Positions 27,019 through 35,042 of a DNA stretch of 64,000 bases are shown piece after piece. The notes below the pieces were generated by a model. It did not search any database. It saw only the letters and a program-made list of their open reading frames with translations, and was not told where the DNA came from. The position numbers were made by a program, and so were the translations under genes. Within the stretch, counting starts at the first letter, position 1. Each line of letters begins with the position of its first letter. This DNA comes from Hyphomicrobiales bacterium (GTDB lineage Bacteria; Pseudomonadota; Alphaproteobacteria; Rhizobiales; Rhizobiaceae), in NCBI GenBank assembly GCA_900473175.1, contig UCKM01000005.1, positions 328,071 to 392,070 on the forward strand, in the 5' to 3' direction.

Positions 27019-27498
27019 TCAGGCCGCGTCCAGCAGCAACTGCCGGTGGCTGCCGGGAGCCCGGACCCGGCTCACTGCCTTTAGCGGTGGTTTCAGGCCC
27101 ATTCCCTCGGTGACGGCGGTCGCAACGGAATTGCTGTTCTGGATCAGGAACGAGTAGCGTAATTTCGACAATCGAATCCGCTCGGCGACATCGACTCCCG
27201 CACGCCAGCGTGCGGCTATGGCCGCGTAGTTGCCCTCGACCAGCATCATCGAACGCGAGGTCGGCCGAACATAAAATTCGGGACAAAAAACGAGATCACG
27301 CTTGCCATAGTCGGTGACCACTGCCGTCAGAGGGCCTCGGATCGCGCAATAGTTGAAGCTGCCATCCATATTGGCCGCTCCGCCATTGATCTCGAAGAGC
27401 GGGCGGCCTGCTTCATCGGTCCACACGACAAAATTGTGGCTGGCGATCCCGCCAAAGCGCGGAATGGGGTAGGAGCCAAAGAGAATGCGGTGTTTCAT
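27019..27498 (-). CDS. Unknown protein with HNFVVW and NSNSVA motifs
   Basis: A 159-residue soluble protein that I do not recognise with confidence. It begins with ILFGSYPIPRFGGIASHNFVVW, an aromatic/Gly-rich segment with one striking His. It ends with YSFLIQNSNSVATAVTEGMGL, which resembles the N-x-C-N-x-(F/A) helix start of some permuted papain-like folds, but with Ser in place of the nucleophile. The ATG at 27498 is preferred to one at 27516 because the latter adds a non-hydrophobic leader; neither has a good ribosome site. No signal peptide is visible. It lies upstream of lpiA on the same strand, 248 bases away. The function is unknown. Confidence 0.7.
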   Translation of the reverse strand: MKHRILFGSYPIPRFGGIASHNFVVWTDEAGRPLFEINGGAANMDGSFNYCAIRGPLTAVVTDYGKRDLVFCPEFYVRPTSRSMMLVEGNYAAIAARWRAGVDVAERIRLSKLRYSFLIQNSNSVATAVTEGMGLKPPLKAVSRVRAPGSHRQLLLDAA

Positions 27499-27674
27499 CG
27501 AGGGCAGCTCTTGCAACGCGAAATGAGGGACAATCTTTCCTCAATAGCCCATTCATTTTCAAACACAACACCGCATTTCTTCACAGAATTGCGAGCCCGC
27601 GTTACTTAGCCAGCTGAGCGTTTTCAAGCTGCTCGTATCGTGTGCGAATTTCCGAAATTGACTGCCCAAGGCGG

Positions 27675-27696
27675 TCAAAAGTATATTTTTGACCTT
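27675..27696. other. Inverted repeat downstream of FAH gene
   Basis: A perfect 8-bp inverted repeat GGTCAAAA / TTTTGACC with a 6-base spacer (GTATAT), in a 250-base gene-free stretch between the unknown protein and the FAH-family gene. It could form a short terminator for the FAH gene or serve as an operator for the unknown gene downstream. No strong T-tract follows on the minus strand. Confidence 0.4.
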
Positions 27697-27748
27697 TGAT
27701 GAGAAACCACTTCCTTCGCTGGCAAAAGTGCATCGGGTTGCACCTGCA

Positions 27749-28450
27749 TCAGCTGACGCGAACCCGAATCTCGCCAATTCCAGCGACGCCGCCATGCATT
27801 TCATCGCCCCGCTGAATGGCGCCGACACCCGCCGGGGTCCCCGTGTAAATCAGATCGCCCGGCTGCAGCGTGAATAGCGTCGAAAGGTAGGCGATTGTCT
27901 CCGGTACTTTCCAGATCAACTGAGCAAGGTCGCCGCGCTGACGCTCGGTTCCGTTCACCTTCAGCCAGACAGCACCCGAGGCCGGATGGCCGATACTGGA
28001 TGCGGGCACGATGGCTGAACATGGCGCTGAAAACTCGAATGCCTTGCCTACTTCCCACGGGCGGCCCAGCTTCTTTGCTTCCCCTTGCAGATCACGCCGG
28101 GTCATATCAAGACCGACGGCATAACCGAACACATGGTCGAGCGCATATTCCAGGCTGATGTCGGCGCCGCCCTTACCGAGCGCCACTACCATCTCCATTT
28201 CGAAATGGACGTCATTGGTGGCGGATGGGTAGGGGAAATCGCGCCCATCGGTCACCAGACAGTCGGGATTTTTCTGAAAGAAGAATGGCGCTTCGCGGTG
28301 GGGATCATGTCCCATTTCTATGGCGTGATCGGCGTAGTTGCGGCCGACGCAGTAAATCCGGTGCACCGGAAACAGCTTGTCCGAGCCGACCACCTTTAGA
28401 ACAGGTCGCGGCAGCGGATTGAAAAGGAAAAGATCATCCTGGTCAGGCAC
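27749..28450 (-). CDS. Fumarylacetoacetate hydrolase family protein
   Basis: A 233-residue FAH-fold enzyme, short like FAHD1-type acylpyruvate hydrolases and oxaloacetate decarboxylases. It begins VHRIYCVGRNYADHAIEMGHD, with the metal-site acidic residues in HFEMEMVVALGKGG, and ends with LFTLQPGDLIYTGTPAGVG. These are the usual metal- and pyruvate-binding elements. It is cytoplasmic and probably monocistronic, divergent from the glycosidase gene 120 bases away. The exact substrate within the family (acylpyruvate, maleylpyruvate or 4-hydroxy-dienedioate type) cannot be decided from the sequence alone. Confidence 0.9.
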   Translation of the reverse strand: MPDQDDLFLFNPLPRPVLKVVGSDKLFPVHRIYCVGRNYADHAIEMGHDPHREAPFFFQKNPDCLVTDGRDFPYPSATNDVHFEMEMVVALGKGGADISLEYALDHVFGYAVGLDMTRRDLQGEAKKLGRPWEVGKAFEFSAPCSAIVPASSIGHPASGAVWLKVNGTERQRGDLAQLIWKVPETIAYLSTLFTLQPGDLIYTGTPAGVGAIQRGDEMHGGVAGIGEIRVRVS

Positions 28451-28569
28451 GTCTCACCTCGGTTTGATAGGAATGCGCCTTCTCAGGCAGTTCTACGCGT
28501 ACTATAGAGATCAGACGATGCTTTGATGCAACCCGGCATGACGCCCAGTGCAGGAATTCTTCCGCGCTT

Positions 28570-29880
28570 ATGCACCTCAGACTTGACCTGCGAAATCCGT
28601 CAGTTGCGGAAGATGACGACGATGCGCTGCTTGAACAGGTGCAGCGCGCTACATTTGCCTATTTTTGGGAAGGCGCGCATCCGCAAAGCGGACTCGCACG
28701 CGACAGGTCGGGGCGCACCGCCGACCCGAATAACGATCTTGTCGCCATCGGCGGCTCCGGTTTCGCCTTCATGGCCCTTGTTGTTGCCGTCGAACGCGGC
28801 TGGATCATGCGTAGCGAAGCGATCGCACGTATTGGCAAGATGCTGTCGGCGCTGGAGAGAACGATACGGTATCAGGGCGTCTTCCCGCATTTCATCAATG
28901 GCAGGGACGGCTCGACCGTTCCTTTCACAAGGCTGGACGATGGCGGCGATCTGGTGGAAACCGCCCTGCTGTTGCAGGGATTGATCTGCGTCCGGCAATA
29001 TTTTGCTTCCGGTCACAAGGACGAGCTCGAAATTTGCAGCCGTATCAACCGCCTCTGGCTTACGGTCCAGTGGGATGCCCACATCAAGCCCGGAGAAGAG
29101 GTACTCTATTGGCACCGTAGCCCGAAGTTCGGGTGGGCACGCAATGTCCCGATCCGCGGCTGGAACGAAGCGCTTATCACCTATGTTCTGGCTGCTGCCT
29201 CGCCGGAATTTGGCATTGATGCGGAAATCTATCACAAGGGATTTGCATCAAATGGCGCCTTTCGCAACGGTCGCGATTTCTACGGCGTAACCCTGCCGCT
29301 CGGTCCCAACTACGGCGGTCCGCTGTTTTTTGCCCACTACTCGTTTTGCGGTCTCGACCCGCGCGGTCTCGTTGACCGCTACGCTGACTATTGGGAGCAG
29401 AATTGCAGCCACGCGCGCATCAACTATCTGCATAGCATCAAAAATCCGCATGGCTACGCCGGGTACGGCCATGATTGCTGGGGTTTGACCTCGAGCCATG
29501 GTCCGAAGGGCTACGCCCTTAGCTCACCGGCCTTGGATTTCGGATTGATCGCACCGACGGCCGCGCTGAGCAGCCTGCCCTACCTGCCGGAAGAGGCGAT
29601 GCGAGCGCTGCGCCATTTCATGTCACTGCCTGAAGGCAAGATTGCAGGCCGCTTCGGCCTTATCGATGCCTTCTCCCCGGCGAGCAAGTGGTTTGCCAGA
29701 ACCTATCTTGCCATCGATCAAGGGCCAATCGTCGCCATGGTCGAGAACTACCGAAGCGGTCTTCTATGGAGCCTGTTCATGAGCGCACCGGAAGTTAAGG
29801 ACGGCTTGCGGAAACTTGGTTTTGCCAGCCCGCATCTGGGGTCCGACCCCAGTGGCGAAGCGGAACGAAAAATCCGTTGA
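28570..29880 (+). CDS. Glycoamylase-like (GH144-type) glycoside hydrolase
   Basis: A 436-residue (alpha/alpha)6-barrel protein of the Glycoamylase (PF10091) family. It has QRATFAYFWEGAHPQSGL, NDLVAIGGSGFAFMAL, GWNEALITYVLAAASPEFG and a CWGLTSSHGPKGY segment. Relatives include beta-1,2-glucanases (GH144) and the C-terminal domain of cyclic beta-1,2-glucan synthase (NdvB/Cgs), a Rhizobiales hallmark. No signal peptide is visible at the chosen ATG, so it should act in the cytosol. An AGGAA lies 13 bases upstream, somewhat far. It is followed by a lipid kinase gene after 76 bases. The role in glucan turnover is inferred. Confidence 0.85.
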   Translation: MHLRLDLRNPSVAEDDDDALLEQVQRATFAYFWEGAHPQSGLARDRSGRTADPNNDLVAIGGSGFAFMALVVAVERGWIMRSEAIARIGKMLSALERTIRYQGVFPHFINGRDGSTVPFTRLDDGGDLVETALLLQGLICVRQYFASGHKDELEICSRINRLWLTVQWDAHIKPGEEVLYWHRSPKFGWARNVPIRGWNEALITYVLAAASPEFGIDAEIYHKGFASNGAFRNGRDFYGVTLPLGPNYGGPLFFAHYSFCGLDPRGLVDRYADYWEQNCSHARINYLHSIKNPHGYAGYGHDCWGLTSSHGPKGYALSSPALDFGLIAPTAALSSLPYLPEEAMRALRHFMSLPEGKIAGRFGLIDAFSPASKWFARTYLAIDQGPIVAMVENYRSGLLWSLFMSAPEVKDGLRKLGFASPHLGSDPSGEAERKIR

Positions 29881-29956
29881 GGGATTGTTTTCAATTGAGC
29901 AATTGATCATCTTCCAGCCAAATCCGGCAGCCATCCCGCCTGAACAAGGACCAGAC

Positions 29957-30865
29957 ATGAAAGTCCATGCCGTTTTAAACCGCGACGGCGGCACGTTTCG
30001 CACAATGGACATGGAGTTGTTTGCAGAAACGGCCAAATCCATTTTCGAAAAGCATGGCCATACCTTCGAAAGTGAGGTTGTTGCGGGCAAGGACCTTGTA
30101 AGGACGCTGAAAAGGGTCTGCGCCGAGGCCGGCGACCATGTGCTCTTGGCCGGCGGGGGCGATGGCACCATATCGGCGGCCGCGGACGTCGCCTGGAGAG
30201 CCCAGGTGCCGCTCGCCGTCCTTCCAGCTGGAACGATGAACCTCTTTGCACGCGCGTTGAAAATACCACTCGACCTCAACGCGGCCTTGGAGGCTCTGGC
30301 GAGCGGCGTTATCAAGTCCGTCGATATTTCCACCGCCAATGATGAAAGCTTCGTTCATCAATTCTCAATCGGATTTCAGCCGCAGATAATCAAGTTGCGC
30401 AACGCTCTGGAATACCGGTCACGATGGGGCAAGCGGCTCGCAAGTTTGCGCGCCTTCGTCAAGGCAATGGGGAATCCGCCACATTTTGCCGTGCGCATCA
30501 TGATCGATGGAACACCCTTGGACCGTAAGGTCTCGGCGATATCGGTGTCCAATAATCCGTATGGCAAAGGGATGCTGCCCGTGCCCGATGCGGTCGACCA
30601 TGGCCGCCTCGGCTTCTACACGGCGGGCCTGCTCACGCCCCGAGCGCTGTTCATGTTGGCGATAACCGTAATCACGGGCTCGTGGCGCAATAACCCGGAC
30701 GTCGATGAAATTCTGGCGAAGGACGTCGAACTGCACTTCCCGCATTTGCGGCGCGGCGCCAAGGCAACGATTGATGGCGAACTATTTCCGCTGGCCAGAG
30801 ACGTGAAGATCGTCATGCATGCAGGCGAACTCAAGGTTCTCGCGCCAAACACCCCCGACGAATAA
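29957..30865 (+). CDS. Diacylglycerol/sphingosine kinase family protein
   Basis: A 302-residue lipid kinase. The catalytic domain has ATP-site motif LAGGGDGTISAAADV and LAVLPAGTMNLFARAL, followed by the C-terminal beta domain with RRGAKATIDGELF. It phosphorylates a diacylglycerol-like or sphingosine-like lipid at the inner membrane surface. The ATG at 29957 has AAGGA at 29945-29949 and yields the family-typical start KVHAVLNRDGG; the open frame further upstream is not coding-like. A bidirectional terminator follows directly. It may be transcribed with the glycosidase gene, but no substrate link is evident. Confidence 0.9.
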   Translation: MKVHAVLNRDGGTFRTMDMELFAETAKSIFEKHGHTFESEVVAGKDLVRTLKRVCAEAGDHVLLAGGGDGTISAAADVAWRAQVPLAVLPAGTMNLFARALKIPLDLNAALEALASGVIKSVDISTANDESFVHQFSIGFQPQIIKLRNALEYRSRWGKRLASLRAFVKAMGNPPHFAVRIMIDGTPLDRKVSAISVSNNPYGKGMLPVPDAVDHGRLGFYTAGLLTPRALFMLAITVITGSWRNNPDVDEILAKDVELHFPHLRRGAKATIDGELFPLARDVKIVMHAGELKVLAPNTPDE

Positions 30866-30866
30866 A

Positions 30867-30891
30867 AACGGCGCGGCCTGACCGCGCCGTT
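30867..30891. terminator. Bidirectional rho-independent terminator
   Basis: A 10-bp perfect stem AACGGCGCGG / CCGCGCCGTT with a 5-base loop sits between the convergent lipid-kinase and lipoprotein genes. It begins one base after the kinase stop. It has A-rich bases on one side (AATAAAAACG) and TCAGTTT on the other, so it can stop transcription from both directions. Confidence 0.8.
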
Positions 30892-30911
30892 CAGTTTGCA
30901 ATATCTGGGTT

Positions 30912-31349
30912 TTAACCGCTGTTCTTCTTGCTTTTCTTTACCGGCGCAGGGGCTGCTGCATTGGGATCGGCGGCCTTGCGTGCGGCCGCTTCATCGGCTG
31001 CGATCTGGTCTGCGCTTTTTGGCATTGTATCAACAATCGAGCGGACCTTGCCCTTGTCGGTGACCGTGCACATGGAGTCACGCAGATCGACCTTCAGCCG
31101 TACCTGGTTGACGCCGCCACCGATCGCCTCGGAGTCGACGGCCTTGATGTTGCTCTCCGACAGGAAGTACTTGGTGGCTGCAGCCGAGATGCAGGGGTCG
31201 GCTAGCGCAGAATTTACCGGCGGACGGACCGGGGCAAACGTCGGGATCATCGGGACCAATGGGGGCTGGCCAGTCGTCGAGCATGCCGCCAGGGGTATAA
31301 GAACCGCCAAGGGGGCAATTCGGCTCAAAATATTTGTAGGCAGGCGCAT
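30912..31349 (-). CDS. Small lipoprotein, Ala/Pro/Lys-rich C-terminus
   Basis: A 145-residue protein with a lipoprotein signal peptide; the lipobox IPLAACS places the modified cysteine at residue 23. The mature N-terminal half has a compact region with two further cysteines (DPCISAAATKYF and DSMCTVTDKG). The C-terminal 40 residues are Ala/Lys-rich and probably disordered. I do not recognise a characterised family. It probably sits in the outer or inner membrane. No operon partner is evident: the terminator at 30867 lies after its stop, and the hydrolase stop is 124 bases upstream. Confidence 0.85.
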   Translation of the reverse strand: MRLPTNILSRIAPLAVLIPLAACSTTGQPPLVPMIPTFAPVRPPVNSALADPCISAAATKYFLSESNIKAVDSEAIGGGVNQVRLKVDLRDSMCTVTDKGKVRSIVDTMPKSADQIAADEAAARKAADPNAAAPAPVKKSKKNSG

Positions 31350-31473
31350 GGCTCTCTCCGCAAAGTCCTATCGAAGTATTGGAATATTGGCGGGAAACTA
31401 TTCGCTTTTCGCCGTTTGTCTAGTGGCGCAACTGCCACAATGGGACTTTATTGCAACAACTCGCAGACCCACG

Positions 31474-32352
31474 TTACGGGGAAACCGACAACATCCAGTT
31501 CAACGCGCCGCGCCAGTCCGTCATCCGGATCGGGGTTCCGTGATTGCCGCTTTCGAAGCGGTGGAACCGGACCGGGTAGCCTTTTGCGGATGTACGGATT
31601 TGCCGGTAGAACGCCTCCTGCTTGTCGATGGCAAAGACAGGATCGCGGCTGCCATGCCCAAAGAAGACGGGTATACGCCGCTTGAACGCGGGTGATCCTA
31701 TGAAATGATCGTCCCATAGCGAGCCGAGAATGATCAAGCCGGAAATGTCCTTTGCCGACTGCGTATCCTGGGCGAGGCGCCAGCACAGCATGCCGCCCAT
31801 CGATCCGCAGGCGACGAAAAGTTTGGCCTGAGGCGACTGCGATTTGAAATAGCTGATCAGGCCTGCAACTTCGGTTTCGCCCTTGTCTTCGAAGTCGGTG
31901 AAATCGGGCGTCAAATAGAGGCCACCATTACGATCCATCAGGTTTTTCAGGCGATTGAAGTTGCCGCCGAACGTGTAATCGTTCATGCCCTGTTGGCGAT
32001 TTCCCCCCTGCCCGTGCAGATAGATTGTGATGATCGACGCCCCGGGATCCAGTTTTCCCACCGCCATCACTTTGACCGGGCCCCTGTCGGTTGTGACCAC
32101 TAGATCCTTCTGCGAGCGCTTTGGCTGCAATGAGACGTAATTGTCCTTGACCCTGCGTTCCGGAACGGTGTCGCGGCCGTTGATATCCCGCATCTCGTTG
32201 TAATCAATAACGACATAATCGCCTTCGTCGGCGGTCTTCAGTATGCCGGGATAGGCAAAGGCGTCGTCCTTGTAAGGTTCGAGTTGCAAGGCTGAGGCGG
32301 CAGACGAAAGACAAATTGCGGCCAGCACGCCAAGCATCAGTGACTTTATCAA
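31474..32352 (-). CDS. Secreted alpha/beta hydrolase
   Basis: A 292-residue exported hydrolase. The TTG at 32352 is the likely start: AGGAAA lies eight bases upstream, and it gives a clean signal peptide (MIKSLMLGVLAAICLSS, then ASA). The next upstream ATG lies inside the preceding gene's end. The fold is alpha/beta hydrolase with oxyanion segment IYLHGQGGNRQ, nucleophile elbow ACGSMGGML, acid GHGSRDPVF and histidine ESGNHGTP. It starts 10 bases after the stop of the Mo-cofactor fusion gene, so it ends the same minus-strand operon. The substrate is unknown, and its link with molybdenum enzymes is unclear. Confidence 0.85.
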   Translation of the reverse strand: MIKSLMLGVLAAICLSSAASALQLEPYKDDAFAYPGILKTADEGDYVVIDYNEMRDINGRDTVPERRVKDNYVSLQPKRSQKDLVVTTDRGPVKVMAVGKLDPGASIITIYLHGQGGNRQQGMNDYTFGGNFNRLKNLMDRNGGLYLTPDFTDFEDKGETEVAGLISYFKSQSPQAKLFVACGSMGGMLCWRLAQDTQSAKDISGLIILGSLWDDHFIGSPAFKRRIPVFFGHGSRDPVFAIDKQEAFYRQIRTSAKGYPVRFHRFESGNHGTPIRMTDWRGALNWMLSVSP

Positions 32353-32362
32353 AGGGAATTTC

Positions 32363-33982
32363 CTATCGGATTGGCAGGGGCATGGTTCCACCGGCCCTAT
32401 TCAGCATATCCGGTGTATCCACATCAATAGCGGCAGCTTCGCCAAGTTCAACATCGATGACGGGAATATCCCCGCGTTCGATCAGATGGCGGGCTCCGAC
32501 ATCGCCTGCGAGTGTGAACACCTCATCGAACAGTTGACGTGGCAGCAGGACCGGGTTGCCGCGCTTTCCTTCAAAGGTTGCCCTGACCACCGATTGGCCA
32601 CCAGCATTCTGGAAGCGCTTTATCATGGCTTCAAGGTCAGTGGCGGTGAGCGCGGGCATGTCAGCAAGCAGCATCATCACGCCATCAGCCGTGGCCGGCA
32701 CGTGTCTGATCGCGGTTTGCAGTGACGAGGCAAGGCCGCTGGCAAAATCCTTGTTGAGGGCAATCACCACGTTGAGCCCGTCGAGCGCGGCGCTGCATTG
32801 CTCGGCCATATGCCCGAGTACAGCGATAACCGGATGGCCGCCCGCCTCGATTGCAATCATTGCCGCACGGCGTATCAGTGGCATGCCATCGAAGGTCGCC
32901 AGCAATTTGTTCGGCCCCTTCATGCGCGTCGATTGACCCGCTCCCAGCACCGCAATCGCCACATTCGCCCGGGATGATGGAGGACGCGGGTCGCGCGGTT
33001 GCGGTCGCGTCGGGATTTCCATCAGCAACCCGCCAACCCCCATGCCGACAATATCATCCCTGGTAACCGGAAGATTTGCCATTATCCGGTCAAGCACCCA
33101 ATCAAAGCCGTTTTCCTTCGGGCTGCGCGCGCAGCCCGGGGCGCCTATTACCGGTTTGCCATCAAGCTCTCCAAGAACAAGGAGGTTGCCGGGGTCCACC
33201 GGCATGCCGACATGATGGACCGTTCCCCCCGCTTGCCTGATCGCCTGTGGAACAACGTCATCCTGATCGACCACGGCGGATGCACCAAAGACGATGACGA
33301 TGTCATTGGAGCGATGCAACGCGCGTATCGCAGTTGCAAGCGAAGCGTCAGCATGGACAGGCCGCAATTCCGCAGTCAGATTTCCATGATTGGCTGCAAC
33401 TCGCGCCTCGATGACGCGGCGCGTCTTGTCGAGCACAGTTGCCTTGACCGACGCAAGCGTCGTCTGGACCAGCCCGATGCGCGAGCCGGCGAAGCCGTGG
33501 ACGCCAAAGGCCGTGCGCCCCTGTGCCAGAGCAAAGATCTTGTCGATCACGGGCGCCCCGACCGCAAAAGGAATGATTTTGATCGTCGCCACCATTTGAC
33601 CCTGCTCGACCCGCGCGAATGGCTTCAAGGTGGCAATGGTCACGGCCGGATCGATGGCGTTGATGGCATTGATCAACTCGGCATCGACTGAAAACAGACC
33701 AGTGGTGTCCGCATAGCAGTTGACCCGCCCCGTCGATGCGGGCCCTTCCCTGACATTGAACCACTGCAAAGCCTCGGCCATTTGCCGGGCGGCGACGTTT
33801 TCTTCGAGGTCTGCGTCGTCGAGCCGTGCAGCGATAACTCGGATCACTCCGGCGTCGCGCAATTGCTCGATATCACCGGTTGTCAGCACATGGCCCTTCT
33901 TCAGCTTGAGAGCGCCCGCATGGGTCGAATGCGCGAGAATTGCACCAAGCGCATCGTCCAGTGAGATCTCGCCAAACTTCAT
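32363..33982 (-). CDS. MoeA-like/MobA-like fusion (molybdenum cofactor cytidylyl- or nucleotidyltransferase)
   Basis: A 539-residue two-domain protein. The N-terminal two-thirds resembles the molybdopterin-binding MoeA/MoaB fold (LKKGHVLTTGDIEQLRDAGV; VIGAPGCARSPKENGFDWVLDRI). The C-terminal third (from about residue 345) is an NTP-transferase with LGAGQSTRMKGPNKLL, LADMPALTATDLEAM and GKRGNPVLLP, as in MocA/CoxF-type cytidylyltransferases. Such proteins make the dinucleotide form of the Mo cofactor used by xanthine-dehydrogenase-type and CO-dehydrogenase-type enzymes. It overlaps the XdhC gene by ATGA. Whether it uses CTP or GTP cannot be told. Confidence 0.88.
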   Translation of the reverse strand: MKFGEISLDDALGAILAHSTHAGALKLKKGHVLTTGDIEQLRDAGVIRVIAARLDDADLEENVAARQMAEALQWFNVREGPASTGRVNCYADTTGLFSVDAELINAINAIDPAVTIATLKPFARVEQGQMVATIKIIPFAVGAPVIDKIFALAQGRTAFGVHGFAGSRIGLVQTTLASVKATVLDKTRRVIEARVAANHGNLTAELRPVHADASLATAIRALHRSNDIVIVFGASAVVDQDDVVPQAIRQAGGTVHHVGMPVDPGNLLVLGELDGKPVIGAPGCARSPKENGFDWVLDRIMANLPVTRDDIVGMGVGGLLMEIPTRPQPRDPRPPSSRANVAIAVLGAGQSTRMKGPNKLLATFDGMPLIRRAAMIAIEAGGHPVIAVLGHMAEQCSAALDGLNVVIALNKDFASGLASSLQTAIRHVPATADGVMMLLADMPALTATDLEAMIKRFQNAGGQSVVRATFEGKRGNPVLLPRQLFDEVFTLAGDVGARHLIERGDIPVIDVELGEAAAIDVDTPDMLNRAGGTMPLPIR

Positions 33983-34692
33983 GCTGTCTTTCCCGGTTGC
34001 GGCAGGGGTTGCAGTTCTCTTGCGTGAAACGCCTGGATCACTTGCGCAAGGACAGCGATCGCGATCTCGGCGGGGCTGGCGGCACCGATATCAAGGCCTA
34101 TGGGCGCGTGTATGGTGCCGATCTGTTCCTCAGTAAGGTCGAGGGCCCTCAGCCGGTCCACGCGCCTTGCATGGGTCTTGCGGCTTCCGAGCGCGCCGAC
34201 ATAAAAGCATCCCGACTTCAGCGCGCTCTCCAATGCCGGGTCATCGATTTTGGGATCATGCGTGACCGCAGCGAGGGCCGTGTAAGGATCGAGCGGCCGT
34301 GTTGCGAGAACATCTTGCGGCCATTCGCTGTGGAGCTTGATGTCCGGAAAGCGGTCGGGCGTGGCAAAAGCAGTGCGTGGATCGATGATCTCCATATCGA
34401 AGCCTGCAACCTTCGCCATGGGAGCAAGGGCCTGGCTGATATGCACAGCTCCGACCACCACGAGTCGCGGGGGCGGCACATGAACGTTAAGGAAAAAAGA
34501 TCGCCCCTCGATCTCGGCAACGCCAGACTTTCCGGACAGGAACGCTTGCCGGACCGCATCGCCGAGGAGACCCGCAACAGGGTCGCCCTGTTTGATCACT
34601 CGATCCCGTCCGTCGGCAAGATCGGTGATGAGGATCGCGGCGCGACGGTTACGCCGTTCCTCGTTGAGTTTCTTGAGGCAATAGGGATCCAC
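33979..34692 (-). CDS. XdhC-family protein, Rossmann-fold domain (cofactor insertion)
   Basis: A 237-residue XdhC/CoxF-type protein. A short N-terminal strand region (ILITDLADGRDRVI) is followed by an XdhC_C Rossmann domain starting at RLVVVGAVHISQALAP, with YVGALGSRKTHARRVDRLR and IHAPIGLDIGAASPAEIA. The GTG at 34692 is chosen because it lies two bases beyond the stop of the upstream XdhC-N gene and gives the family start MDPYCLKKLNEER. A frame from 34755 would overlap the upstream gene deeply. XdhC proteins bind sulfurated Mo cofactor and hand it to the hydroxylase. It overlaps the next gene by ATGA. Confidence 0.87.
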   Translation of the reverse strand: MDPYCLKKLNEERRNRRAAILITDLADGRDRVIKQGDPVAGLLGDAVRQAFLSGKSGVAEIEGRSFFLNVHVPPPRLVVVGAVHISQALAPMAKVAGFDMEIIDPRTAFATPDRFPDIKLHSEWPQDVLATRPLDPYTALAAVTHDPKIDDPALESALKSGCFYVGALGSRKTHARRVDRLRALDLTEEQIGTIHAPIGLDIGAASPAEIAIAVLAQVIQAFHARELQPLPQPGKTA

Positions 34693-34694
34693 GG

Positions 34695-35027
34695 TCAGCC
34701 GAGCCGCTCGACATAGACTTTGATACGCCCGCCGCAGGACAGTCCAGCCTGCCATGCGGTCTCGTCGGCAACGCCGAATTCGAGCATTCGCGGCCTGCCT
34801 TGAACAATTACATCCATCGCCTCGGCGATGACTGCACCCTCGACGCAGCCGCCCGAGACCGAGCCCTCAAAATTGCCGGCTCCATCGATCACCAGATGGC
34901 TGCCGACCGGCCTTGGCGCGGAGCCCCAGGTCTCGACCACCGTTGCAATGGCAACATCGCGGCCGCCGGCCATCCAGTCTTCGGCGATGGTCAAGGGATC
35001 AAGCGTCTGTTCTGTCGAATTCTGCAT
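34695..35027 (-). CDS. XdhC/CoxI N-terminal-type small protein
   Basis: A 110-residue protein with the XdhC_CoxI domain only: VETWGSAPRPVGSHLVID, GSVSGGCVEGAVI and AGLSCGGRIKVYVE. The two conserved cysteines (GGCVEG and SCGG) are the likely cofactor-sulfur ligands. It is separate from the Rossmann-type partner encoded next. It has a strong GGAGG ribosome site. It lies in the middle of the Mo-hydroxylase maturation operon, 15 bases after the CoxE-like gene stop. Confidence 0.9.
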   Translation of the reverse strand: MQNSTEQTLDPLTIAEDWMAGGRDVAIATVVETWGSAPRPVGSHLVIDGAGNFEGSVSGGCVEGAVIAEAMDVIVQGRPRMLEFGVADETAWQAGLSCGGRIKVYVERLG

Positions 35028-35042
35028 GTCATGCCTCCAGCA

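Noticed and set aside
27559..27828. Minus-strand open frame of 89 residues beside the FAH gene
   Set aside because: It overlaps the conserved FAH C-terminus in another frame and has no ribosome site or recognisable content.
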